This document shows positions 1-12,880 of a stretch of DNA of 64,000 nucleotides, piece by piece. The position numbers and the translations under genes are program-made. The stretch is taken from positions 35,001-99,000 of the forward strand of contig JACEEZ010023466.1 in NCBI GenBank assembly GCA_016584305.1. Direction: 5' to 3'. The DNA comes from Chionoecetes opilio. Its lineage: Eukaryota > Arthropoda > Malacostraca > Decapoda > Majidae. Position 1 is the stretch's first letter. Each line of letters opens with the position of its first letter. Under the pieces are notes generated by a model. That model saw nothing but the letters and a program-made list of their open reading frames with translations. It was not told where the DNA came from and made no database searches.

Positions 1-30
1 AATACTTCTATCATATCACCCCTTACACTA

Positions 31-525
31 CCGTAGATAACACTAAAGTCGCCACCTGCAGTGATGTCGCCAGCCGCCATATATTACGAATTATAGCATC
101 ACTACTGATTTTTATGTACCACTGAAGATGATACATAGTAGTTTATAAATTATCATGACTGTATAATCTACCCTGTTTCAGTGTTGTTTTATGCTTTGCA
201 TCTGCAAGTAGATACGGTTTCAAATTTCACTACTCGTTTTTTTTCTTCGGGCGACGACTACGCCGGGAGGACACTCAGAACATAAACACTAGATGGCGAC
301 CTTAGTGTAGCCGTTAACAACGTCGCCACTCGGTTATAATTGTGTAATTTGTTCATTTATAGCCATACTATGACACAGATGAAGACACAAAATGACCCAG
401 ACTCTCCAGATAGCCCCTTCTAACTTCCCTAAAATCATGGATGTAGAAATGTAAGTATTAACGCCACCAGACGTCTGTAAATAAAAAAAAAAACGTTGTA
501 CTGGCGACTTTAGTGTTATCTACGG
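31..525. mobile_element. Tc1/mariner-type MITE, family A copy 1, inserted in LINE
   Basis: The ends are perfect inverted repeats: CCGTAGATAACACTAAAGTC at the left and its reverse complement at the right, extending through GCCA. TA dinucleotides at 29-30 and 526-527 are the target duplication, as for Tc1/mariner elements. There is no ORF. A second copy lies at 4102-4578. LINE coding sequence resumes on both sides, which confirms insertion. Confidence 0.9.
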
Positions 526-792
526 TACGCCTCTCGAGTGTAAATTTAAGAGCTTCAATTTCCTCTCATAACTAAAGTTACGCATCCCCTATATCATTTT
601 GGTCATCCTTTTCTGCACTGATTCTAATAAGGCAATATCCATCCTATAATACGGAGACCAAAACTGAACCGCATAGTCTAGGTGATGTCTGACTAGAGCC
701 AAATAAAGCTTTAGAATAACCTCAGCACTTCTACTTTTAACACTCCTGGTAATGAATCCTAGCACCCTATTAGCTCGATTTCTACCCTCAAT

Positions 793-1252
793 CAGGGGCG
801 TAGTTAGGCCTGGGCATTGGGGGCTATAGCCCCGAATGTTTTATGAATAGCCCCGAATCTCAAATACCTTTTTTTTTTTTTTTTTTTTTTATTATTAAAT
901 TTTTTTAATCACAAAAATAAGATAAGCTCTCACTGGGGCCAACATAAAATTATAGTAAAAAACAAGATATTTGTTTAGATGTTACTTAGCGTATGCTGAT
1001 GGCATCCTTTTTAGGAGCAGGACATAAGAGAGGTGGAGAGAACAGAGGAGATGAGTGCATGACAGAGGAGACACCAAAAGACCTTTTGGAGAGCTGAAGA
1101 AGAGAATATCAGATGAATAAGGCGTGCATTTTTTTATATTCTTATATTCATTATACTCATAAATAAATTGAACATTATCCTGTAAAAATGTAAAGATCTC
1201 TTGGCTGGGCTAGGTAAGCCCCCAATGTTTCAAGATCCTAAATACGCCCCTG
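793..1252. mobile_element. hAT-type MITE with 8-bp TSD, inserted in LINE
   Basis: The ends are CAGGGGCGTAGTTAGG and CCTAAATACGCCCCTG (imperfect TIRs). The flanks carry the 8-bp direct repeat CCCTCAAT at 785-792 and 1253-1260. A CAG-start TIR with an 8-bp TSD is the hAT signature. It is non-coding, with a T-run near 871-891. A truncated inverted-orientation relative lies at about 23557-23895. Confidence 0.9.
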
Positions 1253-1639
1253 CCCTCAATACATTGTTTCCTAGGACGGAGGTCTGAGCTTACCCGCACA
1301 CCCAAATCCTTCTCACCTCATGATATTTTCAGTGATACATTACATGATAATTATTATAGTGCACCTATTACGCGGATTTTCTCTACCAACATTAATTACG
1401 TACATATACACTTATCGATATTAAATTCCATCTGCCACCTAACTACCCACTCGTTTAACTTATCTAAGTCTCCCTGCAATATGTTTACATCAGACTGTGA
1501 TCTAATAATCCGGCCAATCTTAGTATCATCAGCAAACTTACTGATAGTGATATCACTGTTAATCCCACTGTCTAACTCTAAGTCGTCGATGTAAATGAAA
1601 AATAGTAATGGCCCCAAAACAGACCTCTATGGTAGTAGA

Positions 1640-2139
1640 AGTAGAAGCAGCAGTAGGTAGTACATTTACTATATACTTCTTTTTTATATACTGGTAAGAA
1701 CGGCAGCACTCACAACAAACGATTATTGAATAAACCTGAGTTAGTAGTTTAAAATTATATTCCTCTCACGTAATCATTTAATCGTCAGCGAATTACCTCC
1801 TCTTTTAGCACTTCGGCCAGCCAGTTGTTCTTAACAGCAGGGTAGCTTCAACTCCACGTGGCTGGCGGGCCGCACCACCACCCGCGCCGCAGACAGGGAG
1901 GGGCAAGGGGAAGGGACCAAACAGACGGAAAGAAGGGGAAGAAAAAAAAAAAAGGGGAGAAATTTTGCTAGACAGGAAGAGAGAAGTTTGCGTGTTAATA
2001 CTGTACTATTTATTGGGTTGGGGGCGTGGAGGGTGCGCACCACCACCACCACCACCTGCTGCTGCTGCTGCTGCTGCTGCTGCGGCGGCGGCTCTTCCAC
2101 CTTTATGTATTGAGCGTTTCCAATAGTAGTTGCAACAGC

Positions 2140-2210
<71 letters not shown>

Positions 2211-3589
2211 TAGATGCGTAACTATTTTCGTAGATTTTTGCTGATTTACGGTATAACATCGAGTGATACGCAATTTTATGCATATGCAGTCTCTCTCTCT
2301 CTCTCTCTCTCTCATTGACACGCCGCCCACACGCACAGCAAAGAAACAAGGCTAAGCGTGTCCATAAAACAGGGACACGGGTGACGGATGGTGCTTGCTC
2401 AACACAGGCAATCCTACACAATTTACACACTACGTACTTTTTTGGGAAACTTATTTTGTTGGTGGTGCTCGCGGCATATGTGTGAGTGGTGTGCGTCAGG
2501 TGCATGACACAACAACACGCTAACCTTGAGGCAGGCAGTATACGCTGGGAGAAAGTCGAGGATGAAAGATGAGGGTTTCAGGAAAGGGTTTGTTTGCGAC
2601 TGGAATGGAGGGCAGGATGGATGGAGGGAAGGAGGAGGTTGTGAAAATCTTAATCATAATTATTGCGAGATTGTTTGACCTTGACAATCACCACCACTAC
2701 CACCACCATCACCACCTGTCTCCACATCTTACGCAACACAAATGCAACAAACAAAAAGATAATTTGCACTACGCTGCACAAATTTAATAAACAAAAACTA
2801 AAACGGCCTTGAGATGAACACAAACAACCGTGAACTTAAAAGAAAGGCAAATGAGGCTATTATTCACTCCACACGCAATGCATCTTTACTAAAAAACAAC
2901 AGGACGAAGAGGAGGATAAAACGGGGAAGAATTAGATATGAGGATAAGAAATACTTGAATCACAGAGCAACTCACCTTCCTTTACATGGAGTCTCATCTT
3001 AGGTTTTGCTTTGTGCACACGATGTTCTTAGGCCGATATCCGCCGGTCATATCCCCGCCGTTGTGTGTGTGTATGTGCGTGTGTGTGTGGGTGAGGTGGC
3101 TGGTGCGTATGTGTGTGTGTGTGGGTGTGGGTGAGGTGGCGTGTGCGTGCGGAGGAGACGTCACCGCGGATGCCTTGCTCCCCGGCCTGCACACATGGTT
3201 GTCGGTGCGGTTCTCATTGATCCGTGGGAGGCACACACCTGAGGGTAGAGAGGGGAATGTGGCCCTTAAGAGCGTGCTCCTGGCCCCTTGAGGTCCTACA
3301 GGTAATGGCACCCTCCTACTCTACCCTGGCCCTGAGGGAGACACCACGTGACCTAGCATAACTCCATGAGTGCGGGTTGGTGATGCCAGAGAACGAACAC
3401 TTTCACTTTCGCAAGCCACGGCGTCCTCACCCGCGGTACCACAGCGACGACTGGATCAGTGTTCTACGGCCTAGGTGTGTGTGTGTGTGTGTGTGTGTAA
3501 AGCTACACCAACCGGCTAGCCTCCAGCCTCTACATCACACCTAAACACACACACACACACACGTCACACGCACGTTCAATTCACTTTTT

Positions 3590-3626
<37 letters not shown>

Positions 3627-3749
3627 ATCTCATGGTAATCCTTTATGTTATGTTATCACGGTCTGTGGATCGCAATATAATACGTGGATTTCTATTATCT
3701 TGGTGCCACACATATACGCGCATGATATCAAGAGCACACACACACGACA

Positions 3750-3781
<32 letters not shown>

Positions 3782-4100
3782 CACACACACACACACACAC
3801 GAAATCATCAAATAGCGAATGTATGTCCTTGTTCATTAATAAAAACTGTTCTCTCTATGACACTCACTAATATATGACGCAAGGTTCACATGAGCAGTTC
3901 GTGGCACTTGGAAGACAGCTGCTGAAGTACTGCGGCAGGTGTTGCGTGGCGTATTTAGTTAGCTTCTAGAAATAAGTCCTTAATAAACTGCTAAAGGTGA
4001 CGATAACAAAATATATAACCAGTTACAGTAAAATATATAAACTAATATGTCTATTGTTGACAGGCATGCTGGAAAATAAAATGTAATCCTACTTAATGCT
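1640..4100. repeat. Microsatellite-rich intergenic stretch
   Basis: No supportable gene. Simple repeats include (CAC)n/(CTG)n at about 2037-2093, (CT)n at 2142-2206 and 2290-2313, GT-rich sequence at 3061-3130, (GT)n at 3475-3499, (CA)n at 3545-3562, (CT)n at 3594-3622 and (CA)n at 3733-3800. Open frames here are translations of these repeats. Confidence 0.9.
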
Positions 4101-4101
4101 A

Positions 4102-4578
4102 CCGTAGATAACAGTGAAGTCGCCACCTGCAGTGATGTCGCCAGGCGCCATCATATATTACGAATTATAGCATTACTACTGATTTTTATGTGCCACTGAA
4201 GATGATACACAGTAGTTTATATCATGACTGTATAATCTACCGTTTCAGCGTTGTTTTATGCTTTGTATCTGCAAGTATAGACGGTTTCAAATTTCACTAA
4301 GCGGTTTTTTTTCGGGCGACGACGACAGCGGTACGACACTCAGTAAATAAACACTAGATGGCGACTCTACTGTTGGTAGCCACTTTTTAGATATTTTTGT
4401 AATTTGTTCATTTATAGCCATAATATGACACAGATGAAGACACAAAATGACACAGACTCTTCAGATAGCCCCTTCTAACTTTCCTGAAATCATGGATGTA
4501 GAAATGTAAGTATTAACGCCACCACACGTCTGTAAACAGAAAAAAAAGTTGTCCTGGCGACTTTACTGTTATCTACGG
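4102..4578. mobile_element. Tc1/mariner-type MITE, family A copy 2
   Basis: Same orientation and overall sequence as the copy at 31-525. Ends are CCGTAGATAACAGTGAAGTC and the near-exact inverse (one mismatch). TA lies at 4100-4101 and 4579-4580. Small internal indels separate the two copies. Non-coding. Confidence 0.9.
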
Positions 4579-4580
4579 TA

Positions 4581-6305
4581 ACCTTATAATATGATTCCGT
4601 ATATGTTTATGTTCATTATAATTATATACATATGTCTTTTTAATGGTTGGAGGATTAGGAAGCGTTAATTCATAATATTTTGCCGTATGTAGCCTACCTA
4701 TAGTTACAATACATGCAATAAAAACTATGATGAAGACCTAATTGAAGTATCAAAGAAAACATTGAAGCAAAGAAAGATATACTTATACAGTGAATGTGGA
4801 AGAGAAAAAAATGAAGATGAAAAAGAACCAAACACGAGTTAAATTCATCTTTAGAAGTTGTTTCAGTAGGAAAACTGACTAAAAAACAACAACAACCACA
4901 ACTATTAGCAAGTGCAACAAACTTTACAAATCAGTGTGTGGGCTCTGAAAACGTATCCTCCTTCTTGTTAGCTAAAGTAAACACTCGGGCGTTGTCTCCC
5001 CCTTCCCTCCCTCACAGTACTCACCGTCACACGGACACTTGACACACGCAGACTCACTTCGGTTGGCGTCAGGCAGTCAACACATGGCTGACAAGGCTGA
5101 CAGCCGTGTGAACGTAATATCAGATACAAGCAAACTACCCCAAGCGGCGTCACCTTAGCCCCCCTCGCCCCCGCCTGCCCCTCCCTCCGCTTCAATAGTT
5201 GCCACACACCTCTATATATCACTATTCCCTTTATAACCCCTTTGATCACGTCATTCTCCAACAATCTATCGCAATCACTATCAAGGATGTTCTAACTGCT
5301 TGCCGCTTGGAGACACAGGAGTTACAAGTCGCAGAGATAGTGATACGGAGTGATAGCTTAACTACCTACTTTATCATAATGTGTGTTTGTTAACATAAAG
5401 CTGATCAGCGATTCCGCAAGCCACATTTAAACAAAAATTAATCGCTTAATAAATGTCAAAAGCCACGTCTTTTTTATTTTTATGTATGCATGTGTCATAG
5501 TTTTAGCTCTCAATTCAAGCTTATTACTAATAGGACGAATGAACAGGATCTAATGAAGGTTGCACTGTGAGTACTACTGTAAATTGGCATCATTGTGGGA
5601 TAGCACTATAATACGGCGGCCCATTATCGATTACGGATAATTGCGTATCCTTACGTAGAACTTCCGAGGAAATTATTTTCTGAACTTATATATGTAGCCT
5701 ATAACTCAGCTGTAGGTTATGATGACTGATAGCAATGTGGAGGAATATTTGATGTCAATGGCGTACGTATTTAAGTAGCTATCTATTAATGGGGGGCACT
5801 TCGTAGGCAAGCGGAGCTCAGAGGCATTCTGATGCCACATAGAAGGGTATAAGGGTATATTATAAGATCAGATCAGTGGTGGGTATTAGAGCATTATACA
5901 TCATAATCATATGATGGCAGCCATGGCTATAACTTATAGTGGGGCCGGATTCTCATGGGGGCACGTGCCCCCCAGTAGGTACGCCACTGTTTGAGGTTGA
6001 CATTTTTACATCAAACGAGCAGAGCTTTGAGTCGGTCATGTTCCCGCTACTGCAGCTGCTAGTTTCATTATATACTAATGTAAAAAAGTCACGTTTCTCT
6101 AAAAAGCTTTACAAAGAGATTTTAAGGGTGTGATCGTTAGCGTATCCGCGGTGTTCAGACGAACATAAAGAAGTCATTATCGACATTAGTGATATTGATT
6201 TTCTTTCATCATATCTATAGTAATTGAAGCCTTCCTACTTAACTTACCTCTCTCTGCAACCAATGATAATGTAAATGGTCTATTTTCAATATGGCATTAC
6301 TTAGA
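4581..6305. other. Intergenic, no recognisable feature
   Basis: I see no protein similarity, RNA gene or terminal repeat here. ORFs of 60-100 codons (for example 4968-5264 on the minus strand) show no known motif and look like chance frames. Confidence 0.6.
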
Positions 6306-6349
6306 GCAGAGCTGCTGCTGGCCTTGTTGGTTCCCCTCTTGGCTGTTAA
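6306..6349 (-). pseudogene. 44-bp copy of SR-rich gene exon 7
   Basis: These 44 bases are identical to 8223-8266, which lie inside coding exon 7 of the SR-rich gene. The flanks differ. Both copies have the same orientation, so this is a small direct duplication about 1.2 kb downstream of the gene's stop codon. It is too short to be a working exon. Confidence 0.75.
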
Positions 6350-7087
6350 CACACCTAATCGCAGAATCGTAAATCATCTCAAGACCCTTCTCACGTTACA
6401 GATAAGTGATTCCACGGCTCACATACCATTGTTTTATGTTATTGTTATCAATATCACTTCAACTACTTATTGCATTCTTCTTGTGATCACGTATCTGGAT
6501 ATTTATTTTTTTTTTTCATTCTCTAATAGGTGCTACATGTGGTCATGTAAGGATAACCCTTCTTCCTTAGCCCTCTCATCTCTTTCAGTCAATAAAAAAA
6601 GTTTTACTTAGGTCATACTTTACTCTAACAAAAATCAATATACATGATTTATTAATTTATACATGGTTCACCAAGCAGACTCTTTTCAACTGAAATTAAT
6701 CAGAAATGTCATGCTAAAAACTAATTAATGACATGTCATGTGCAATGAATACAAATATGGCCTTCCCATTGTTCTTCCGTTATAAAAAACCCTACTGCGT
6801 ATATTTTCGTGAACCTTCACTATACAGGCGTCCATTAAGGTGCAGTGCAGGCAAGCTTTTTACAAATGCAAATGAACAGAAAACTGATGGCACAACCTGC
6901 CACCACTTTCAAACCTTTTGGCAAATTCAACAGCAGTACTGCATCAATCGTCACAGCCTAAACGGCCTCAACCTGTACATAATAACTTGAGACTCTGCTA
7001 TGCTCTTAACCCTACACTGTTTTGCATTCCTATGAGTGTCTACTTAACTGTAGTTTCAAAGAATGGTTTGAATTATTCTATCTCTTA

Positions 7088-7093
7088 TTTATT
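7088..7093 (-). terminator. Candidate poly(A) signal of SR-rich gene
   Basis: AATAAA on the minus strand, about 420 bases downstream of the stop codon at 7511-7513. It is the first canonical signal I noticed in that direction. Inferred; no transcript data. Confidence 0.4.
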
Positions 7094-7510
7094 CTCTTGT
7101 AGTGTGTGTGTGTTTGTGTGTGTGTGTGCGCGCACGCTAGCACCACGACTAACACTCTTAAGTCTGAATGCCTCCCCAATTCTCATGAAACCAAACTGGG
7201 AATGCTCACCTCTGTGCAGTAGTGTTGCCGTTCTTACTTCCTTCCTTCTCTGAGACTAACACAATGAGGTGACAGCACTGGAGACTCCATTCCGTGCAAT
7301 GATCCCCCATCACCTGTCTTGCCTTCTTCCACTATCCACCACCCTAGGCCCCACAACCTCAGCCAACATCTGTTTCAATGTCTGACAGCCATAACATAAG
7401 AAAGCAAACAACCCGAGAATGAAAAGCATAAACAGAGGGAGGAAGAGAACTTGCCGATGTATCACAAAGGAGTTATTGCCAGAATGTTTGACCCAATCTT
7501 ATAAGAGGTG

Positions 7511-7738
7511 TTAGGAAGTGATAGCGGTGGTAGAGATGGTACTGGTGGAGGCAGCGGTGGAGCGAGAAGAGCGTTTGCTTGATTCAAAGGCAGAAGAGGA
7601 GGAGGGGGCAGTGGCAGCAGCGGCGGTGGATGAAGCATTAGTAGCGGTGGCAGCAACAGAGGAAGATGACGTGCTCTGCTTTTCATCAGATCTTCTTGAG
7701 TCCCTTGTGCTATGCTGTGAGTCTGACTGAGTCTTATC
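7511..7738 (-). CDS. SR-rich gene, last coding exon
   Basis: 228 bases, phase 0, ending in TAA at 7513-7511. Acceptor GTCTTCACAG. Encodes DKTQSDSQHSTRDSRRSDEK, then Ser/Thr/Ala homopolymer-like sequence to the C-terminus. The frames on the opposite strand (about 7518-7730) are its shadow. Confidence 0.82.
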   Translation of the reverse strand, partial: DKTQSDSQHSTRDSRRSDEKQSTSSSSVAATATNASSTAAAATAPSSSSAFESSKRSSRSTAASTSTISTTAITS

Positions 7739-10700
7739 CTGTGAAGACAGAAAGAAAGAGAAATAGGAATCAACATCTTGCCTTTAAAAAATTATGCCAT
7801 CATCACTCTTTCACAGGCTAGCAGCTCATGTTAGATGAATACAAATGAATGTGAATTTAGATCAAGGATACCCTATAAACTACTCTTATATCTTATATCA
7901 CAGATCCTCACGAGACAAGTGGTTATATATACATATATACAATTTGCTGAGGCAGATTTACCCTTCCTGCTCCTTCCTGTATTTTACCTTGGATTTTATG
8001 TCCTCCTTGGGATCCTTAAGCAGCTTCTGGGCTGGCTTCCTGATGACTCGAGGCTTGAGCACCATGCGGTTCACCAGACTCAGCACCTTCGGCTTCTTGA
8101 TGACACGGCGAATGGTGGCAGAGCTGCCCGGGAGTCTTGGTCCATCAACTACTCCACTCGCCTCTCTGCCCTCATCAACCCTATCCCTGCGGCTGCCCCC
8201 ATTCTCTCGATTGCTGAGTCTGGCAGAGCTGCTGCTGGCCTTGTTGGTTCCCCTCTTGGCTGTTAATCGCTGGTACTCTGAAATGGTAAGTTCGTGTCAA
8301 CTTTCTTCCACTTGAATAAATAACAAAAGCTACGGCTAGATACAATGTGCAAAGAATAAACACCTGCTATAAAATGTACTGCATGTGGCACCGGAGCAGT
8401 GTGTTAAGGAGAACACCATTATCCACACATTGTACTACTGTGTGCAAGGTACCATGTTCCAGTTATCACTGAGCTTTGGATGTAACTCACTCACTTTTTA
8501 ATATCTTGTTCCTCTTCAGGGGAAGAGCTCTCCTGCGGGTCTTATAGCCACCAAGCCTACGCTTAGGATCCCCTAAGCGTGTCCTCTTAGTAACAATGGA
8601 CCTCTCACTTGATCTGGCCACCCGCTTAACCACTGGCCGAGACCTGGTGTTCGGGGCTAACAACTGCTTCCCTCCCTCAGACTTGCGGGACTCTATCCAG
8701 AGTCGCAGGTCTGGGTGACGCCTGCTAGTTGTGGAGAGAAACAATGCAGATAAATAATATGTCTTGCGCAATTTCTTATCTTTCAATAAACAAGGTGAAA
8801 AAATATAAATATTTGGAAATACAAATTGTGCAATATAAGCATTTGGTATACATGAATTCAATGAGACCAATTGATTTGAACCATAATTTGCTGTACATTG
8901 ATACTACTCATACTACTCTACAGGTCATAACCGTCCAATGATAAAAGTACCTAGGTAGGCAGGCAGGTGAAGCTTGATGTGACATCTGTGACATGCAGTG
9001 ATGTAGATGCCTAGAAATGTGTTTGTGGGTCACTGCTAAGACAAGCTCCTTCTTTGTACCTCCTTATACTTCCTTGTCATCACCCCTTTCTATCCCTTCC
9101 CACGCTGTTTGAATCTAACAAGTTCTGCTCAAAGTGAACTGAATCAATACTGCAATGGTCATCCCACTTTAAACTAATATTCAGACCCTTTTGGCGTAGG
9201 AATGTGGTGACCACACCATCCACAACACTGGTCTTTACTGATCTGTGGTGGGGTGAGCCTGGGTAGTTAACCATGCAGCCAGTCCAGAGACACAGGCAGT
9301 GTGTGTCTCAGTTTTCTTTGCATACCATAAAAGGGGACTAAAAGGGACGAGGGCACAGAGTTGGGGACCTTCCCCTGGAAGTGTAATTTACCATGAAAAC
9401 AAAAATTAAAAGCTATTTTTTGTAATGTGGAATTCCACATTTTTGCGAGGACCAAATTGTATGAAAAGGAAATTTACAACTGCGTGTGTACAAACAGGGG
9501 TCAGTGACATAGCAGCAGCAAGGTACAATAGTCTTAAGTCACTAAAGGCGGCGCCAACATGATAAATGCTAACCATTATCTACACACCATCTCATCTCCC
9601 ATCAGACACTGCACAACACTTTACTTCACTGTCCTCATTGTCTTTGATCACAGATCACTGTTTGTCCAGGGAAGCCAAAGGAGCACGGGATTTAAATAAT
9701 CAAAACATACTTAATTTGTCAACATGGTGTCTTTCAAGGCATACTTCTCTCCTCTCCTCCTACTGCCTTGGTCTGTCTTGCCTTACTTTCTACGTACAAT
9801 ACACGGAGTAGCAAAGAAATACATGACTGCCATTATTATGACGATGTATGTATTACTTCCTATACCAGAAGAATGAATGGAAGCAGTTGAAATAATAAAC
9901 TAATGTGAACATTTACAATCATCACTAATACATTCACCCACCTAGTGGTTCGCTTGTCTCTAGGGGAGGCCGGCCTCCTTGCGGCACGAGGCCTGAGGGC
10001 AGGACTCCTACGTGCAGGCTGTGATGGAGACGGTCCAAGGCGATCCTCTATCCTCCTGCTCTTGTCCCTCTCCCTGCTGTCCTCTCTCCTCCTGTCCCTA
10101 GCCATATCTGCACTCCTCACACTGCTTCTGGAGGTGGGTGGGGGAGTACGTGGCCGTCTGTCCTTTTGGCTGGAGGACAGATGGTTGCTAGGGGCAGAAG
10201 TAGTAGTTTCCTTGGAGCCCCAGCCCCGAGATCCACTTTGGTGATACTCAGAGTTGTGTTCCCCTGTTCGTGCTCGCTTGGCAGGCTCCCCATCGTGTGT
10301 CTTTTCCCGTGAACCGGTCAACCGCCGCTCTGGCTCCTTCCTCTTGTCTCGGTCTACCCTGCTGTTAAGTTCGCTCCGGCTAATGGTCGTTCCTCGGCCA
10401 TCCCGTGTAGGGCTCCTTACAGCGCTCCCCTTACTGACGAACCTGAGAGAACAGAGTCAATTAAATTCTTCATGAAAAACTCAAGACCCTTATGAAATTA
10501 ATGGTCTAATCAGGCGTATTGAGGCCTACCTCATGTCAAGAGGAGTAAGAGGTAAGATCCACTGGTTCTGTAGGCTGCTGAGCTTACTCATTGAGGATGC
10601 TATGATGCATTTCATCATATAATATAACATATGAAATAAATAGTTAGGGGCAAGGGCTATTTTTTGTCTCCATAAAAGATCATCTCAGTATTTAAGTACT

Positions 10701-12841
10701 AAAACCAGATGTGGCTATATCTTTCTACATGTTCGTTCAGATGCCTACTTAATAATGTTCTTAACGTGGTGGCCCTGGCTGTGGCATCTCTACCTCTCTC
10801 AATACATTCCCTTATCCATTCCAGTATGCTATGCTGTCACAATATACTACCACATTATAGACTTTCCACTCACATCTACAGCATCTATATTACCCTTACA
10901 TATCATGAGTTCATTATGTCCTAGCAAACAACCAACCCTATAGTGGTATGTTTAACAAGCTCTGCCACTCTCCACTTGTTCATTGTCCCCGACTATAAAT
11001 GCAAAACCTTCTATACACACTCGTCTTGTTCTCAACTGCCTTGCCTTCCATCTAATATCCTAGAGGTCCTACTACTTCCTTCTCTTGTAAAGCCCTCAAC
11101 CCAGATTAACTCATTCCACTGTTTCATGACTTGCTCCTCACATTTAGAGTCTATTCTGTACATATATGCAAAGTAACTGACTTAACTCTATTTTGCTCTC
11201 ATAAATCAACTTACGTTTTACTTACAATGAGATTCATCTCCTACCTTACACTGATTGTAGCAACAATAGAGTCAATTTCAGCCTTCAAAACATCATTTAT
11301 ACTCCAAAATGTACGGTAGAGCAAGCTTCTGCAAACACCCCTAGAACCAATCATATTTTTCTACCATCCTTGACATTACTATGGTTAAACATTGCATTCA
11401 ACTAGATAATGAGCTTTGATATATCTGAAATAAAGCAAATTTCTAAATCTTTTGCAAACCTGTCTTTCGACCTGGGCCGCTCATAGCTCTGTTCACGGCT
11501 TCCTCGGTACGCAGATCTGAGCTGGGGGCTGCGAGGAGAGGGCGGTCGCCTTGGAGGTGGTGACGGGGGGCGGCGGGGTGAAGCAGCTCTCCTGACGGCT
11601 GGGGAAGGCGAGCGGAACTGGGAGGAAGAAGCGGGTGGACTCCTCCTTCCACCACTTGATGCGAACCCTGACATGAAGATAAAACAAATACATATACTTT
11701 CTATGTACTTAACATACTATGAATTTTGTCTATACACCATAAAAGGCCAAGAAGCTTATCTAAAAGGTGCCTGTATCTTACTTATTCTTGAACATCATTA
11801 ACACTCATCTTTTGAAGACTAAGCTACATATGGAGTGAATGGAGGAGCAACAAACACAGTCTGCTCCAGCTGACTTGTCCAGTGACACTGGGCTATCAAT
11901 ATATATAAATGTGTGTGAGTGCGTGTGTGTACTATGTGGACATTGGTGCTGGCCTGGTAAGGTTTCTGTTGTGGCCATTCCCTTTATAGACTCCAAGACA
12001 GAACACAGATCAAAACAGATCAGTTGGCTCCAGAAGACAAGTGGCTGATGCTTACGTCTGGGACTGGCAGGATATCGAGAGAAGTTCCGGGGTATGAGAG
12101 GTTGAGGCGATGGAGGGGAGGGGGGCCGGATCCGGGGTGAGGAGGAACTCAGGTCTCTTGGGTAGTGTCCTGGTGGACCATACACCACACTGTCCCCAAT
12201 GACATATCTGAAAGATATAGTTAGCAAGAGTAGTACTACTTCTGATAAGCATTGACAGTTCAATACTGTTTTAGGAGGAATTCATCATTTCATCAACAGA
12301 TTCCACAGCCTACTATAGTACATATATAACAAGATATACATCTCATTATACTAAACCCAACTTCAGTTTCTGAAACAGTTCTCTTACGAATGGCATTCAA
12401 CATTACTAACTTTACTGGTGCATGCCACACAGTTTTCTCAAAATCAATGTAAAAAATTTCCACCACAGTACATAACAAAGCAAAATTTTACTTGTAAAGG
12501 AACTTTAGTCTTCCTGTGAAAGTACCATTTGCTATCTTTTGTATTGGCATATTTTGTATCTTCTCTATCCAGCCTCACCCATGACTCACTTTCTCTATGG
12601 AAACTTTCCAAAACTTTTGATACATTCCAGAATACCCTAATATCAATAACATTATCACTTTTCATTTCATTAAACTTTAAAGCTGTTCGTTGATTACGTA
12701 CGAGTTATATGGAAAGTTATGCAAGTGGAAGAGAATGCAACAACTAATAATTAACAGTTAGGGACTGAAAACACTTACATACACTGCAGAACTCTTTGTC
12801 CACATTTTTGATCAAAGCAATACTTTAACATAAAAAAAAAG

Positions 12842-12880
<39 letters not shown>

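Larger units (their letters stand above)
1..1632 (-). pseudogene. LINE reverse-transcriptase fragment (CR1/Jockey-like) split by two MITEs
   Basis: Minus-strand decayed non-LTR retrotransposon. Near 1570-1620 the RT palm motif reads GPLLFFIYIDDL, followed by FADDT, the RT catalytic box. After the first inserted element the frame resumes with EKDLGVRVSSDL, RANRVLGFI and HLDYAVQFWSPYYRMDI, which is typical of the C-terminal region of such LINEs. It then has a stop and a small deletion. Beyond the second inserted element the last bases of the window (28 down to 1) read RGDMIEVF, the usual next motif. So one LINE spans the region and both MITEs landed in it later. The 5' end is lost near 1632, where the sequence turns into a GTA/GCA-rich simple repeat. 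Clade assignment is tentative. Confidence 0.85.

Noticed and set aside
1831..2505. 224-codon minus-strand ORF and plus-strand frames over it
   Set aside because: Composed of translated (GA)n, (CTG)n and (CAC)n microsatellites; no domain.
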